From NCBI GenBank assembly GCA_035403465.1, contig DAONFG010000012.1, forward strand, positions 5,072 to 69,071: 64,000 bases of DNA, in the 5' to 3' direction. The notes under the pieces are model-generated. The model worked only from the letters and a program-made list of their open reading frames with translations. It did no database searches and was not told where the DNA came from. This DNA comes from JAAYBQ01 sp035403465 (GTDB lineage Bacteria > Spirochaetota > UBA4802 > UBA5550). Positions 1-8,833 of the stretch are shown here, one piece after another. Both the position numbers and the translations under genes were made by a program. How positions within the stretch are numbered: position 1 is the first letter of the stretch; each line of letters begins with the position of its first letter.

Positions 1-432
1 ATTCCCTGTTGAAACAATTTTCGGCGCACGGATAAATATTCCGGGAAAGGGTCCTCCTGCAATTGCGGATACTTCAAGTTCTGTCTCAAAGCTTTCCAGC
101 TGCCTGCCGTACGCGTTCCTCTCAACGGTGATATCCATTACTTCAAGTGAAGGCTGGTCCATCCCCTCTATCACACGCGACATGAGTATCATTCCGGCAC
201 ATGTGCCGAATACAGGCATGCCGTCAAGTATCCTGGCTCTTAATGTTTTCATGAGATTGTTTTTAACAAGGAGTTTCCCCATAACGGTGCTTTCACCGCC
301 GGGTATTATGAGGCAGTCAACTGAAAGGAGTTCGTCGTTTGTGCGCACTTCAAGTGTTTCCGCTCCAAGGCTTTCCATAACCAGTTTGTGTTTATGAAAA
401 GCCCCCTGCATGGCCAGGACTCCGGCTTTCAT
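1..432 (-). CDS. pdxT: PdxT, glutaminase subunit of pyridoxal 5'-phosphate synthase (3' end outside window)
   Basis: The first 144 codons are present on the minus strand; the C-terminus lies beyond base 1. PdxT hydrolyses glutamine and channels ammonia to PdxS for direct PLP synthesis. Visible class I amidotransferase signatures are the oxyanion-loop GGEST near residue 47, the nucleophile elbow FGTCAGM with the catalytic Cys near residue 78, then NAYGRQ and FIRAP, all characteristic of PdxT. The His/Glu dyad would lie in the missing part. It starts 13 bp after the pdxS stop, so the two form one operon, pdxS first. Identification is firm. Confidence 0.95.
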   Translation of the reverse strand, partial: MKAGVLAMQGAFHKHKLVMESLGAETLEVRTNDELLSVDCLIIPGGESTVMGKLLVKNNLMKTLRARILDGMPVFGTCAGMILMSRVIEGMDQPSLEVMDITVERNAYGRQLESFETELEVSAIAGGPFPGIFIRAPKIVSTGN

Positions 433-445
433 CTTTGTATTAACC

Positions 446-1351
446 TTACCATCCCCTGCCTGCAAGCTTATCGCTTTCTTTAAGTTGAGCCATGCCTATT
501 CCTGTCATGGGCTCGCCCAGGTTGCGTGAGATTTCGGCTAGTTTAGCCGGGTCTTTGTAGAATGTCACGGCCTGCACAATGGCCTGAGCCCTTTTTGCCG
601 GGTCGCCTGACTTGAATATACCTGAACCAACAAATACCGCCTCTGCTCCAAGGTGCATCATGAGCGCCGCATCTGCAGGTGTGGCAACCCCGCCCGCTGA
701 AAAATTCGGCACAGGGAGTTTACCTGTACGGGCGACTTCCAGTACAAGTTCGTATGGTGCGCCGAGTTCTTTAGCAGCAGTCATCAGCTCCTCTTCGGGA
801 AGTCCGCTGATCCTGCGCATATCATCCTGTAATGTCCGCATGTGGCGGACAGCTTCGATAATATCACCGGTCCCCGCTTCACCCTTAGTGCGGATCATCG
901 CGGCGCCTTCACCGATCCTGCGAAGCGCCTCACCCAGGTCGCGGCACCCGCATACAAAGGGAACCTTGAAGTTCCGCTTGTTCACATGGAACCGGTCGTC
1001 TGCAGGGGTGAGAACCTCGCTCTCATCAATAAAGTCGACTTCAAGTGCTTCAAGAATCTGCGCCTCGACAAAATGCCCTATCCTGCACTTTGCCATCACA
1101 GGGATGCTCACGGTTTCCTGAATTTTTATTATAACATCAGGGTCCGACATCCTCGCGACGCCGCCGGCAACACGTATGTCTGCAGGGACCCTCTCAAGCG
1201 CCATTACTGCAGAAGCACCCGCATCCTCTGCAATCTTCGCGTGGTCAGGCGTAACCACATCCATGATTACGCCTCCCTTAAGCATCTCTGCAAGGCCTAC
1301 TTTTGTTTTCCAGGTGGATTCCTGTCTGTCGGACCATTTTTTATCTGTCAT
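446..1351 (-). CDS. pdxS: PdxS, pyridoxal 5'-phosphate synthase lyase subunit
   Basis: This 301-residue protein has the normal family length. PdxS builds PLP from ribose 5-phosphate, glyceraldehyde 3-phosphate and PdxT-derived ammonia in a dodecameric cytoplasmic complex. Visible landmarks are GGVIMDVV near the N-terminus, VPADIRVAGGVARM, the first catalytic Lys in PVMAKCRIGHFVEAQ, the second in IRTKGEAGTGDI, and the C-terminal phosphate loop region FSAGGVATPADAA followed by GAEAVFVGSGIF. The start ATG at 1351 gives the usual N-terminus. It is transcribed with pdxT. The 392-bp gap on its 5' side holds a dispersed repeat. Confidence 0.97.
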   Translation of the reverse strand: MTDKKWSDRQESTWKTKVGLAEMLKGGVIMDVVTPDHAKIAEDAGASAVMALERVPADIRVAGGVARMSDPDVIIKIQETVSIPVMAKCRIGHFVEAQILEALEVDFIDESEVLTPADDRFHVNKRNFKVPFVCGCRDLGEALRRIGEGAAMIRTKGEAGTGDIIEAVRHMRTLQDDMRRISGLPEEELMTAAKELGAPYELVLEVARTGKLPVPNFSAGGVATPADAALMMHLGAEAVFVGSGIFKSGDPAKRAQAIVQAVTFYKDPAKLAEISRNLGEPMTGIGMAQLKESDKLAGRGW

Positions 1352-1416
1352 TTTTTAACTCCGTTTTATTCACAAAAAGCTTAAATTTATAACATTTCAC
1401 GATTAGACTGGCATCT

Positions 1417-1525
1417 GTCATTGCGAACAAAGTGAAGCAATCTGCTCAGGCGGTAATGTGTTTTATAAGATAAAACAGGCACTCCCAAAAACAGACTGCC
1501 ACGGCATTTTATGCCTCGCAGTGAC
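1417..1525. repeat. Dispersed intergenic repeat, GTCATTGCGA/TCGCAGTGAC-ended family, copy 1
   Basis: The stretch begins GTCATTGCGA, continues with AAGCAATCTG, and ends with CAGACTGCCACGGCAT and GCCTCGCAGTGAC, so its ends are imperfect inverted repeats. Related copies lie at 8380-8605, 28571-28679, 31344-31568 and 36145-36263, always between genes. This copy and the one at 28571 match across most of their length. The rest of the 1352-1743 gap holds AT-rich sequence with a run of T near 1621-1641, and no gene that I can support. Confidence 0.85.
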
Positions 1526-1743
1526 TATATTATACCAATTCAACTGTTAACCGCTATAGTATAACGTATACAATTATTCAGCGGAATACAATCAGGTGAG
1601 GCATGATAAATACAGTGGGTTTTTTTTCAATTTTTTTTTCTATAAAATGAAAAGTGCTTTCTGTATCAGAATAAAGCGTTAAATTTGCTTTATGAGGGTA
1701 AAAATTTGAACCCGCCGCATATCCTGAATTATCCGGAAATAGA

Positions 1744-2262
1744 GTGAATAAAAGAATTTACATCGTAATACCGGTGATATTAATTGCCCTCTGCCTGTTC
1801 TTTTCTTTGAAACTTGAGGCGGATGAGTGTGCAGGTGCGGCTGAAAACTATTTCAATCTAAGGAGTATGTTTATCCGTTGGGATACGGGTTTTACCGGGA
1901 GTAAAACGCATCACAGGAAAAGGCTCAACAGGTACCTTGCCGACCTGATCGGGTGTGACATTAAAACAGACTATGATTTCCTGATCGATCCGCGCCTGTT
2001 TACAGGGGATGCGGATTTTTCATCGGACATTATTTATAATAACTGGCTTTACATCCATGGCGAAATGGATCCGGAACAGAAGAAGGGGGACCTTCCCGGT
2101 TACGAGCAGCTTCTCAGGGAGAGGGTAATAAACAAGACGCTCTTTGCGGTTTCGGGAAAAATACGGCGGTTCAGGATTGTTGAATCGTTCAGGGGAAGGT
2201 CGGTGCATCTCTACCTGGACAGGTTGAGGCTTGAACCGGCGCAAAAAAACGTTTCTTTATAA
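1744..2262 (+). CDS. Membrane-anchored or exported protein of unknown function
   Basis: This is a 172-residue ORF starting at a GTG. Residues 1-25 form a Lys-containing N-terminus and one hydrophobic segment, so the protein is probably an uncleaved-signal periplasmic protein or is secreted. The remainder is soluble, rich in Arg, Lys and Asp, with no repeat or catalytic motif that I recognise. It is followed 21 bp later by glmS on the same strand and may be co-transcribed. Coding character rests on length and compact spacing; function is unknown. Confidence 0.6.
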   Translation: MNKRIYIVIPVILIALCLFFSLKLEADECAGAAENYFNLRSMFIRWDTGFTGSKTHHRKRLNRYLADLIGCDIKTDYDFLIDPRLFTGDADFSSDIIYNNWLYIHGEMDPEQKKGDLPGYEQLLRERVINKTLFAVSGKIRRFRIVESFRGRSVHLYLDRLRLEPAQKNVSL

Positions 2263-2283
2263 TCGAATATTTAAGGGGTCAAT

Positions 2284-4116
2284 ATGTGCGGAATAGCAGG
2301 TTATGTGGGGAGCAAGAGCGCCCCGGAACTTATTATCAATGCTTTAAAAAGGCTTGAGTACAGGGGATACGATTCATCAGGGATCTGTGTTAACTGCAAC
2401 GGAAAACTGGTTTTAAATAAGAAAGCAGGTAAAATTTCCGCCCTTGAAAGTGTACTAGATTATGATGCTATACGTCACTGCACTGCAGGTGTAGGACACA
2501 CAAGGTGGGCCACTCACGGTGAACCGAACGATGTTAATGCGCACCCGCACTCTGACTGTACGGGCGACCTTGTGGTGGTACACAACGGGATAATTGAAAA
2601 TTACAGGGACCTGAAGGAGATCCTGATAAAGAGGGGGCATACATTTAAAAGCGAAACCGATACCGAGGTCCTTGCCCACCTTATCGAACAGTATCTAGTT
2701 GACCACACTCTTCCTGAGGCTGTGATTAAATGCCTTTCGCATGTTGAGGGAACTTACGGCCTTGTGGTGATGCACGCCAGGTATCCTGAACTTCTCGTTG
2801 CCGCAAGGAAGGGGAGCCCGCTGATCCTTGGTGTCGGTGAAGGGGAGATGATGGTGGCCTCTGATGTGAGCGCGGTAATCGATCACACCAGGAATGTAAT
2901 ATTCCTTGAGGATGGTGAAATCGTTGAGCTGAGGGCTGACGGCTACCGCATTTACGGACAGGACATGATCGGTATAGCAAAAGAAGTCGAATCGGTTGAC
3001 TGGGATATAGCCTCAATTGGCAGGCATGGTTTTGACCATTACATGCTCAAGGAGATATTCGAGCAGCCTGAAACAATCAGCAATGCAATCAGGGGAAGAC
3101 TCATAGTTGACCAGGCAAGGGCGCGGCTCGACGGGCTCAGGCTTACAGACGAGGAGATCGACGGCATCGAGCGGATAATCTTCATCGCGTGCGGAACTTC
3201 ATGGCACGCCGGGCTTGTTGCGGAGTACCTGATAGAGGAGTACGCGCGGATCCCTGTTGAAGTGGAATACGCAAGCGAGTTCAGGTACAGGAAACCGGTG
3301 CTGAAAAAAGGCGACATTGTAATCACCATCAGCCAGTCAGGCGAAACAGCTGATACCCTTGCTGCCATGCGTGAGGCAAAGGCTAAGGGGATCAAGGTGC
3401 TGGGTATCACCAATGTTGTAGGCAGCACAATCGCGCGTGAATCAGACGGCGGCGTTTACATCTACGCGGGTCCTGAAATCGGTGTAGCTTCCACAAAGGC
3501 ATTCACCTCGCAGCTTACGGTAATTGCACTGCTCACGCTTTTCCTTGCGCGCAGGCGCGAAATGTCATTTTCCGAGGGTACAGCGCTCGTGAATGACCTG
3601 GTGCGTCTGCCTGAACTGGTGAAGTCCGTGCTCGCGGAGTGTGATAAAGTTAAGGAGATTGCCGCGTTTTACGGTTCCAGGAACAATTTTCTTTACCTGG
3701 GCAGGGGACTTAATTTTCCCGTTGCACTTGAAGGCGCGCTTAAACTTAAAGAGATATCGTACATTCACGCCGAGGGTTACCCTGCGGCAGAGATGAAGCA
3801 TGGACCGATAGCGCTTATAGACGAGGAGATGCCGGTGGTGTTCATAGCCACACGCGATGAGATATACAGCAAGATCGTGAGCAACATGCAGGAGGTCCGC
3901 GCCAGGAGGGGCAAGATTATAGCAATTGCCACTGAGGGAGACAAGGACATATATAAATATGCAGACCACGTGCTATTCATTCCCGATATTCACAAGGCCC
4001 TTGTCCCGATACTCGCGGTAATTCCGTTGCAGCTGCTTTCATATTATGTGGCAGTGTCAAGGGGATGCGACGTGGACCAGCCCAGGAACCTCGCAAAGAG
4101 CGTAACCGTGGAATAG
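2284..4116 (+). CDS. glmS: GlmS, glutamine--fructose-6-phosphate aminotransferase (isomerizing)
   Basis: The 610 residues match the family length. The enzyme makes glucosamine 6-phosphate for peptidoglycan and lipopolysaccharide. The N-terminal glutaminase begins MCGIAGYVG, with Cys as residue 2 after Met removal, and includes GHTRWATHG and VVHNGIIENY. Two SIS domains follow, with CGTSWHAG, SQSGETADT, ASTKAFTSQ and the terminal RNLAKSVTVE. Only 21 bp separate it from the upstream gene, so there is no room for a glmS ribozyme leader there. No terminator is evident directly after it; a repeat region follows. Confidence 0.98.
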   Translation: MCGIAGYVGSKSAPELIINALKRLEYRGYDSSGICVNCNGKLVLNKKAGKISALESVLDYDAIRHCTAGVGHTRWATHGEPNDVNAHPHSDCTGDLVVVHNGIIENYRDLKEILIKRGHTFKSETDTEVLAHLIEQYLVDHTLPEAVIKCLSHVEGTYGLVVMHARYPELLVAARKGSPLILGVGEGEMMVASDVSAVIDHTRNVIFLEDGEIVELRADGYRIYGQDMIGIAKEVESVDWDIASIGRHGFDHYMLKEIFEQPETISNAIRGRLIVDQARARLDGLRLTDEEIDGIERIIFIACGTSWHAGLVAEYLIEEYARIPVEVEYASEFRYRKPVLKKGDIVITISQSGETADTLAAMREAKAKGIKVLGITNVVGSTIARESDGGVYIYAGPEIGVASTKAFTSQLTVIALLTLFLARRREMSFSEGTALVNDLVRLPELVKSVLAECDKVKEIAAFYGSRNNFLYLGRGLNFPVALEGALKLKEISYIHAEGYPAAEMKHGPIALIDEEMPVVFIATRDEIYSKIVSNMQEVRARRGKIIAIATEGDKDIYKYADHVLFIPDIHKALVPILAVIPLQLLSYYVAVSRGCDVDQPRNLAKSVTVE

Positions 4117-4117
4117 T

Positions 4118-4330
4118 GCCCTCACCCCGTCGCTATCGCGCCACCCCTCTCCCGAAGCGACAGGTTATATGTGCAGGCATTTATTCCCGGGAGAGGGTGT
4201 GTGGCAGGAAATGTTTATGTCGATTATAAAAAATCAGCAATAGTTTATGCCATCCCTTCTCCCCATCCAAACTTAAAAGCGGGAGAAGGTGCCCGGCAGG
4301 GCGGAAGAGGGCATGCCTTTTATAAAAACG
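4118..4330. repeat. Intergenic palindromic repeat region (CCCTCTCCC / GGGAGAGGG type)
   Basis: The 319-bp gap after glmS is largely palindromic. CACCCCTCTCCCG at 4142-4154 is the reverse complement, with small differences, of CGGGAGAGGGTG at 4188-4199. A second pair of CCCTTCTCCCC and GGGAGAAGGTG follows near 4255-4292. Such structures are typical of dispersed non-coding repeats. The short open frames across it have no features of real genes. Confidence 0.6.
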
Positions 4331-4435
4331 AAGTTTTTATGAACCTTTTTAATATATTATTGACAGCTATTTACCCCTGCGTTAAATTACAAAATATACA
4401 AAGAAGTTGATTTGAACAGTTTAAATGAGGTTAAC

Positions 4436-4807
4436 ATGATTGTCATTGAGAGCGTAAATCATATCGGTATAACTGTGTCGGACCTGGAAAGTTCTGTGAA
4501 ATTCTACAGGGACCTTTTTGATTTTGATGTGATTGAAAATATAAGCAATTCCGGCCAGGCATTCCTTAAAATGGGTGATATTATGATATCGCTCACAGAG
4601 GTTTCAGGCTATAAAAACAGCAAAGATTCCAAAAACTGCGTATCCTTTTATGTCGATGAAGAGGATTTTGAAGATGCCATTGATGAACTCGACGAGTCCG
4701 GAATAACAATAATTGCAGGTCCGGAAAATATCAGGAAGGGTAAAAGGATTGTTTTTGCTGATCCGGACGGAAATCATATTGAACTCTCGTATCCTGAAAT
4801 TGACTGA
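4436..4807 (+). CDS. VOC-family (glyoxalase/bleomycin-resistance fold) protein
   Basis: I chose the ATG at 4436, giving 123 residues, because GAGG at 4427-4430 is well spaced from it; a TTG 24 bp upstream is possible. The protein has the two beta-alpha-beta-beta-beta modules of the vicinal oxygen chelate superfamily: VNHIGITVSDLESSVKFYRDLF at the start and FADPDGNHIELSYP at the end. His and Glu typical of the metal site are present. The family covers methylglyoxal lyases, methylmalonyl-CoA epimerases and resistance proteins, and the substrate cannot be named from sequence. It is monocistronic, ending in a terminator. Confidence 0.85.
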   Translation: MIVIESVNHIGITVSDLESSVKFYRDLFDFDVIENISNSGQAFLKMGDIMISLTEVSGYKNSKDSKNCVSFYVDEEDFEDAIDELDESGITIIAGPENIRKGKRIVFADPDGNHIELSYPEID

Positions 4808-4834
4808 TCCGGGGGGATTCATTCTGCGGGAAGG

Positions 4835-4866
4835 GGGTTGCCTTAAAAGGGCAGCCCTTTCTTTTT
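4835..4866 (+). terminator. Intrinsic terminator after the VOC gene
   Basis: An 8-bp stem pairs GGGTTGCC at 4835-4842 with GGCAGCCC at 4850-4857 (one G-T pair), with a 7-base loop, followed by TTTCTTTTT. It sits 28 bp after the stop of the VOC gene and before the next ribosome binding site. Confidence 0.8.
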
Positions 4867-4919
4867 ATGTACGGGAAAAAAATTCCGATATATAAATTAT
4901 ATAATTCAGGAGGGTAAGG

Positions 4920-5546
4920 ATGGACTTTAAAAAACTTTTATCAGAAGTCAGGGTTGTCCCTGTATGTGTTTTTGACGAAGTTGACGGGGCCCTGAAAACC
5001 GCAGAGCTGCTCCTGAAGCATAATGTGAATATAATAGAGGTTACCCTCAGAACACCTGCTGCCTATGAATGTATAAGCTCAATCTGCGCGGAGTTTCCTG
5101 AACTGATTACAGGGGCCGGGAGCGTCTTCACCACGGAGGCGATTGACAGGGCAATTGAGGGGGGAGCGGTCTTTGCTGTTTCGCCCTGCTTCGATGAAAA
5201 ACTTGTCGAGCATTCATATAAAAAGGGGATACCGTATGTCCCGGGCGTGGCAACTCCAAGCGAGTTGTTCGGCGCGCTCAAGATGTGCAGCGTGATAAAG
5301 GTTTTTCCCGCGGGTTCTCTTGGCGGTGTGGAGTATATCAATTCCATGGTGGCCCCTTTCAAGATGTTCGACTTTGGGCTTATGCCCACCGGCGGCATAG
5401 ACAACAGGAATTTCAGGGACTACCTTGCTGCAGACAAGGTCATTTCATGCGGTATGTCATATCCGGTTAATGATAAGCTGATCAGGCAGGGGAAATACGA
5501 CGAGCTTGAATCAAGAATAATTGAAATCTACAAGGGGCTGAGTTGA
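4920..5546 (+). CDS. eda: KDPG/KHG aldolase family protein
   Basis: This 208-residue class I aldolase retro-cleaves 2-keto-3-deoxy-6-phosphogluconate, or 4-hydroxy-2-oxoglutarate, to pyruvate. Family motifs are the general-base Glu in IIEVTLRT, GAGSVFT, AVSPCFDE, YVPGVATPSE, the Schiff-base Lys in IKVFPAGSLGG, and MPTGGID. A strong GGAGGG ribosome site precedes the ATG. The downstream methyltransferase overlaps its stop. No edd or KDG kinase gene is near, so the physiological pathway is not shown here. Confidence 0.9.
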   Translation: MDFKKLLSEVRVVPVCVFDEVDGALKTAELLLKHNVNIIEVTLRTPAAYECISSICAEFPELITGAGSVFTTEAIDRAIEGGAVFAVSPCFDEKLVEHSYKKGIPYVPGVATPSELFGALKMCSVIKVFPAGSLGGVEYINSMVAPFKMFDFGLMPTGGIDNRNFRDYLAADKVISCGMSYPVNDKLIRQGKYDELESRIIEIYKGLS

Positions 5547-6502
5547 AAACAGGCGGAATAAACAGTCTGATCAAGGCTGCATTCGAAAAGCGCATTAAAC
5601 TTTTCAGCGATCCTGAAACCGACTGTTTCAGGATTTTTAATTCATCGGGGGATGGCCTTGAAGGCTTTACAGCTGACTGGTACAGCGGGTACATACTTGT
5701 TCAGTATTTCAGGGGCAGTGTTGAAGCGGGGATCGCCGCTATCCTTGACCAGGTCAAGTCCTGCTCCGGTGGACTCCCTGCGACTGTGAAGGGGATACTG
5801 GTCAAGAACAGGATGGCAATGCCGGAATCTGAAGGAACTGAAAAATGGAAAAGCAGGCTGCTCCATGGATCATACCCTGAAGAGGGAATTATTGTACGCC
5901 AGAACGGCATAATGATGAACGCGGACCTTGTGAACGGCCAGAATACAGGCATTTTCCTTGATATGCGCGGGATACGCACAGAACTCGCGGGTTTTTATAA
6001 AAGGGAAAAACCTGTTTCGATGCTTAATCTTTTCTGCTACACGGGTGCGTTCTCAGTACATGCGCTCCGCAGCGGGGTGCAGCGGGCAGTCAATGTAGAC
6101 CTGTCAAAGAGTGTGTTGAATAAGGCGCGTGACAATTACAGGCTTAACGGCCTTGGCGTTGATGAACGGGATTTTATTTACGGAGATTCATATGAGCGGG
6201 TGAAAATTTTTGCCAAAAAAAATATTCATTTCGATTATGCCGTATTCGATCCCCCTACATTTTCACGCAACAGGGGTAAAAATTTTTCCGTAAGGCAGGA
6301 TTACACCGCTTTCCTTGAACTGCTCGGAACCGTTGTTCCCGGGGGATTTATATTTACATCAATAAATGCAGCGGCAGTTTCAAAAAGCGATTACCTCTCG
6401 TTCCATCCCGGGCGGTGGGAATTGGTAATGTTCGCGAACGAATCTTCCGACTTTATACACAGGGGAAATCCATACCTCAAGGCCGGGCTCTGGAAAATTT
6501 AA
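5543..6502 (+). CDS. Class I SAM-dependent rRNA methyltransferase-like protein (RlmI/RlmK type)
   Basis: This 319-residue protein starts at a TTG that overlaps the eda stop codon by three bases, implying translational coupling. The C-terminal half is a Rossmann methyltransferase: LNLFCYTGAFSVHA is motif I, NVDLSKSVLNKAR motif II, and FDPPTFSRN the motif IV catalytic loop. These are the marks of the cytosine C5 23S rRNA methyltransferase group. The N-terminal half resembles the RlmI central domain, but the PUA domain is absent or very short. The exact target base is not deducible. Confidence 0.85.
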   Translation: MKTGGINSLIKAAFEKRIKLFSDPETDCFRIFNSSGDGLEGFTADWYSGYILVQYFRGSVEAGIAAILDQVKSCSGGLPATVKGILVKNRMAMPESEGTEKWKSRLLHGSYPEEGIIVRQNGIMMNADLVNGQNTGIFLDMRGIRTELAGFYKREKPVSMLNLFCYTGAFSVHALRSGVQRAVNVDLSKSVLNKARDNYRLNGLGVDERDFIYGDSYERVKIFAKKNIHFDYAVFDPPTFSRNRGKNFSVRQDYTAFLELLGTVVPGGFIFTSINAAAVSKSDYLSFHPGRWELVMFANESSDFIHRGNPYLKAGLWKI

Positions 6503-6616
6503 GGCCCCGGGCATGTTCCGGGGAAAATATCTTGACACGGGTCTCCGGCGGAATAGATGCTATGAGTGACAGATGGCGTATGGATGAACTCCTAATCTGA
6601 CCGGAGGAGTATCTCG

Positions 6617-7342
6617 ATGGTTTATTTTGCAGTGCTGCTGATCCTTACCGGACTCCTTATACTGCTGCTTTCAATTTTTATCGAATCCGGAACCGGCGTT
6701 AAGACAATTAAATCCGTCCGGACCGGAAAAGATACTCCGCGGGTACAAATTGATCCCGAGGACATAGTAATCCCGCTGCACGATGATTCCGAAATCATAA
6801 CTGATGTATCGAACGAATTTGACGATTTTAATGATGAGGACCTCTTTGTCGATTTTTCAATGGATGAGACTGAACCGGTAAAACGGGACCTCGTGGATGA
6901 TGAGTTTTCCGGCAGTTTTGCGGTACATGGTAAGGACAAGGTTGACTTCAGGGAGGATGATCCGTTTCATGGCGTAAGCACAGCGCAGATAGGGCCTGCC
7001 TCTGAGAGCGGCAGTGTTAATGCGGTACTCTTTGACGACAGGTCAAACATGATTGATTATGATTCAGGCAGCGCAGTAATCGATGTCTCAATTGAAGGTT
7101 ATAAGAATTTAAAAAGAGTCGGCAGCGGAAACCTGGCAGTAGAGAGGGACGGGCTCAGTTTCTATCTTGGAGACAGCCTTCACAGGTTTGATTTTCACAG
7201 GATTTTTGATGTATGGAGCGGTGATAATTTTATCGCGCTGCCGTTAAAAGGGAGCGGCACTGTAAAACTTTTCCTCATGGAGAAGGGAAGCGGTCTGCCT
7301 GAAAAAGTTGAGAAGTATTTCCAGGAATATATAAAGGGCTGA
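6617..7342 (+). CDS. Single-pass membrane protein of unknown function
   Basis: The 241 residues begin with one membrane segment (about residues 2-22) after GGAGGAG at 6601-6607. A long acidic, probably disordered stretch (about 40-110) follows, then a more folded C-terminal part. The order suggests an anchored cytoplasmic protein, but topology is inferred. It is two bases from the next gene, a membrane TPR protein, and the two probably form an operon. I do not recognise the family. Confidence 0.65.
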   Translation: MVYFAVLLILTGLLILLLSIFIESGTGVKTIKSVRTGKDTPRVQIDPEDIVIPLHDDSEIITDVSNEFDDFNDEDLFVDFSMDETEPVKRDLVDDEFSGSFAVHGKDKVDFREDDPFHGVSTAQIGPASESGSVNAVLFDDRSNMIDYDSGSAVIDVSIEGYKNLKRVGSGNLAVERDGLSFYLGDSLHRFDFHRIFDVWSGDNFIALPLKGSGTVKLFLMEKGSGLPEKVEKYFQEYIKG

Positions 7343-7344
7343 AA

Positions 7345-8343
7345 ATGTATTACAGGTATAAATCGAAAAAGAAGGATAGAAGGCTCCTTAAGTTTATTAT
7401 TTTTGTAGGCCTTGCAGGTACCCTCGTTTACATGCTTTACACTAATAAAGCAAAACTAACTTTCTGGCGCATAAACCAGAACAGGATAATTAAGTCAATT
7501 GACGATGTTTCACGGATACAGGACCCTGTAAAACGGGTTGAGGAGCTGAAAAAACTCGGAGAAGATCTTGAATCCTACAAGAAAGAGAATGTGCTCGACC
7601 CTGAAGCATATATTCTTGCCTCGAAACTGTACATGAAGCTGGGATTTAACCTGGACAACAGAAGTTTTTCTGAAATGTACATTGATGATTCGCTCTCGTC
7701 ACTTTCAAGGGAATCCCGGTCTTACCTGATACTGGTGATCAGGGACCTTAACAAGGCCATAGCCCTCAACGACGACAATGATATTGAACTTGATGACCTG
7801 CTGTCGCTTGCAAAGGCGGCATTCCTTACGGGATATTACGGGAATGATTACATATACACCCTGGTAAATTCAAGAATTGAATCAGAGGAGAATATATCTG
7901 TTGAGAATGCGAGGTTCTACTCGCTGCTCAGTATAATGAGCGGGAAAGCAGATGAAGGACTTGAATACCTGCGCAGGAAGGGCGCTGTTGATGATTCAGT
8001 TCAGGGAAAACTCTTTATGGCCAGGGCCCTTACTGACGGAATGAAGTATACAGATGCCATTATGGCTTTCCAGTCCATACTCAAAGGCGCTGAAGACGTT
8101 AATGTGCAGAGGATATGCTACCTTAATCTGGGAAGAATCTATTTTAACCAGAGCCTATACAGGGAGTCGCTTGAGCAGTACACGGCTGCCCTGAATATAT
8201 CCGCTGACAATAACTGCAGGATATGGATTGCAAAAAATCATTTTGCCCTTGGTGAAAAGGAAAAGGCGCTGATAATCCTGAACGAGGCTGCAGCAGCTGA
8301 CCCGGCGAACGAAGAGGTTATGCAGCTTCTCTCAGTGAAGTGA
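7345..8343 (+). CDS. Membrane-anchored TPR-repeat protein
   Basis: This is a 332-residue protein with a basic N-terminus (YRYKSKKKDRR), a membrane segment at about residues 16-33, and a helical repeat region. The clearest repeats are C-terminal, such as CYLNLGRIYFNQSLYRESLEQYTAAL and WIAKNHFALGEKEKALIILNEAA, each with TPR spacing of small and aromatic residues. TPR proteins usually scaffold complexes, and the partner may be the product of the gene two bases upstream. No enzymatic motif is visible. A repeat-filled gap separates it from mreB. Confidence 0.75.
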   Translation: MYYRYKSKKKDRRLLKFIIFVGLAGTLVYMLYTNKAKLTFWRINQNRIIKSIDDVSRIQDPVKRVEELKKLGEDLESYKKENVLDPEAYILASKLYMKLGFNLDNRSFSEMYIDDSLSSLSRESRSYLILVIRDLNKAIALNDDNDIELDDLLSLAKAAFLTGYYGNDYIYTLVNSRIESEENISVENARFYSLLSIMSGKADEGLEYLRRKGAVDDSVQGKLFMARALTDGMKYTDAIMAFQSILKGAEDVNVQRICYLNLGRIYFNQSLYRESLEQYTAALNISADNNCRIWIAKNHFALGEKEKALIILNEAAAADPANEEVMQLLSVK

Positions 8344-8379
8344 ATCAAGGACAGTTACTGTCTGGTTTATCATAAAGTA

Positions 8380-8605
8380 TCTCACTGCGAGGCACGAAGG
8401 CAGGCAATATAGAAACATCGCTTCTACAGGATGTAGTGATGCCGCCGTAGGACACTGATGTCCGTGAACGGCCTGTTTCGTGATTGCAGGCTGCCATCGT
8501 GGCTGCACTGCCGTGTCAGTCTGTTGAAGTTAACACTGGTTTTACGCAATTTTGCCGGTTTTTCATGAACAGATTGCCACGTCGCTATTGCTTCTCGCAA
8601 TGACG
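8380..8605. repeat. Dispersed intergenic repeat family, copy 2 (long form)
   Basis: It runs from CTCACTGCGAGGCACG to CTCGCAATGACG. Its interior shares a long block (AACATCGCTTCTACAGGATG onward, through GATGTCCG and GCGGCCTGTTTCGTG-type sequence) with copy 4 at 31344-31568, so the two are clear homologues. CAGATTGCCACGTCGCTA near its end is shared with the copy at 36145-36263. It occupies most of the 8344-8833 gap upstream of mreB, leaving about 230 bp for the mre promoter. Confidence 0.85.
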
Positions 8606-8687
8606 TATGATTGGCTGGATCTTTAACAGCCATAATTTAAATTTTTTATTCAATTTCTTAACCGGGGCTGTTTTAGCGGATTAAGGC

Positions 8688-8719
8688 TTGACAAAATTCA
8701 GGGCTTAGCAGTGTTTATA
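8688..8719 (+). promoter_or_regulatory. Possible sigma-70 promoter of the mre-rod operon
   Basis: A consensus -35 box TTGACA lies at 8688-8693. The -10 box is poor: the best candidates near 8712-8719 (TGTTTA or TTTATA) are at 18-20 bp spacing. It lies about 115 bp upstream of the mreB ATG, downstream of the repeat, in the only non-repetitive part of the gap. The box is seen; promoter activity is inferred. Confidence 0.35.
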
Positions 8720-8833
8720 AGCGTATTATGTCTTTTACGGGATAAAATAAATATAAGTTTTGACCTCTCCCCGCGGTTGTTTGCAGCAGCCGGAGGATTC
8801 AACAAAATGAAACTATTCAGGAGATAATAAATT

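Noticed and set aside
842..1384. Long plus-strand open frames opposite pdxS
   Set aside because: They are antisense shadows of a clearly conserved gene.
2263..2283. glmS ribozyme upstream of glmS
   Set aside because: The gap is only 21 bp and the preceding coding region shows no ribozyme core.
4171..4410. 79-residue open frame after glmS
   Set aside because: It lies in palindromic repeat sequence and lacks coding features.
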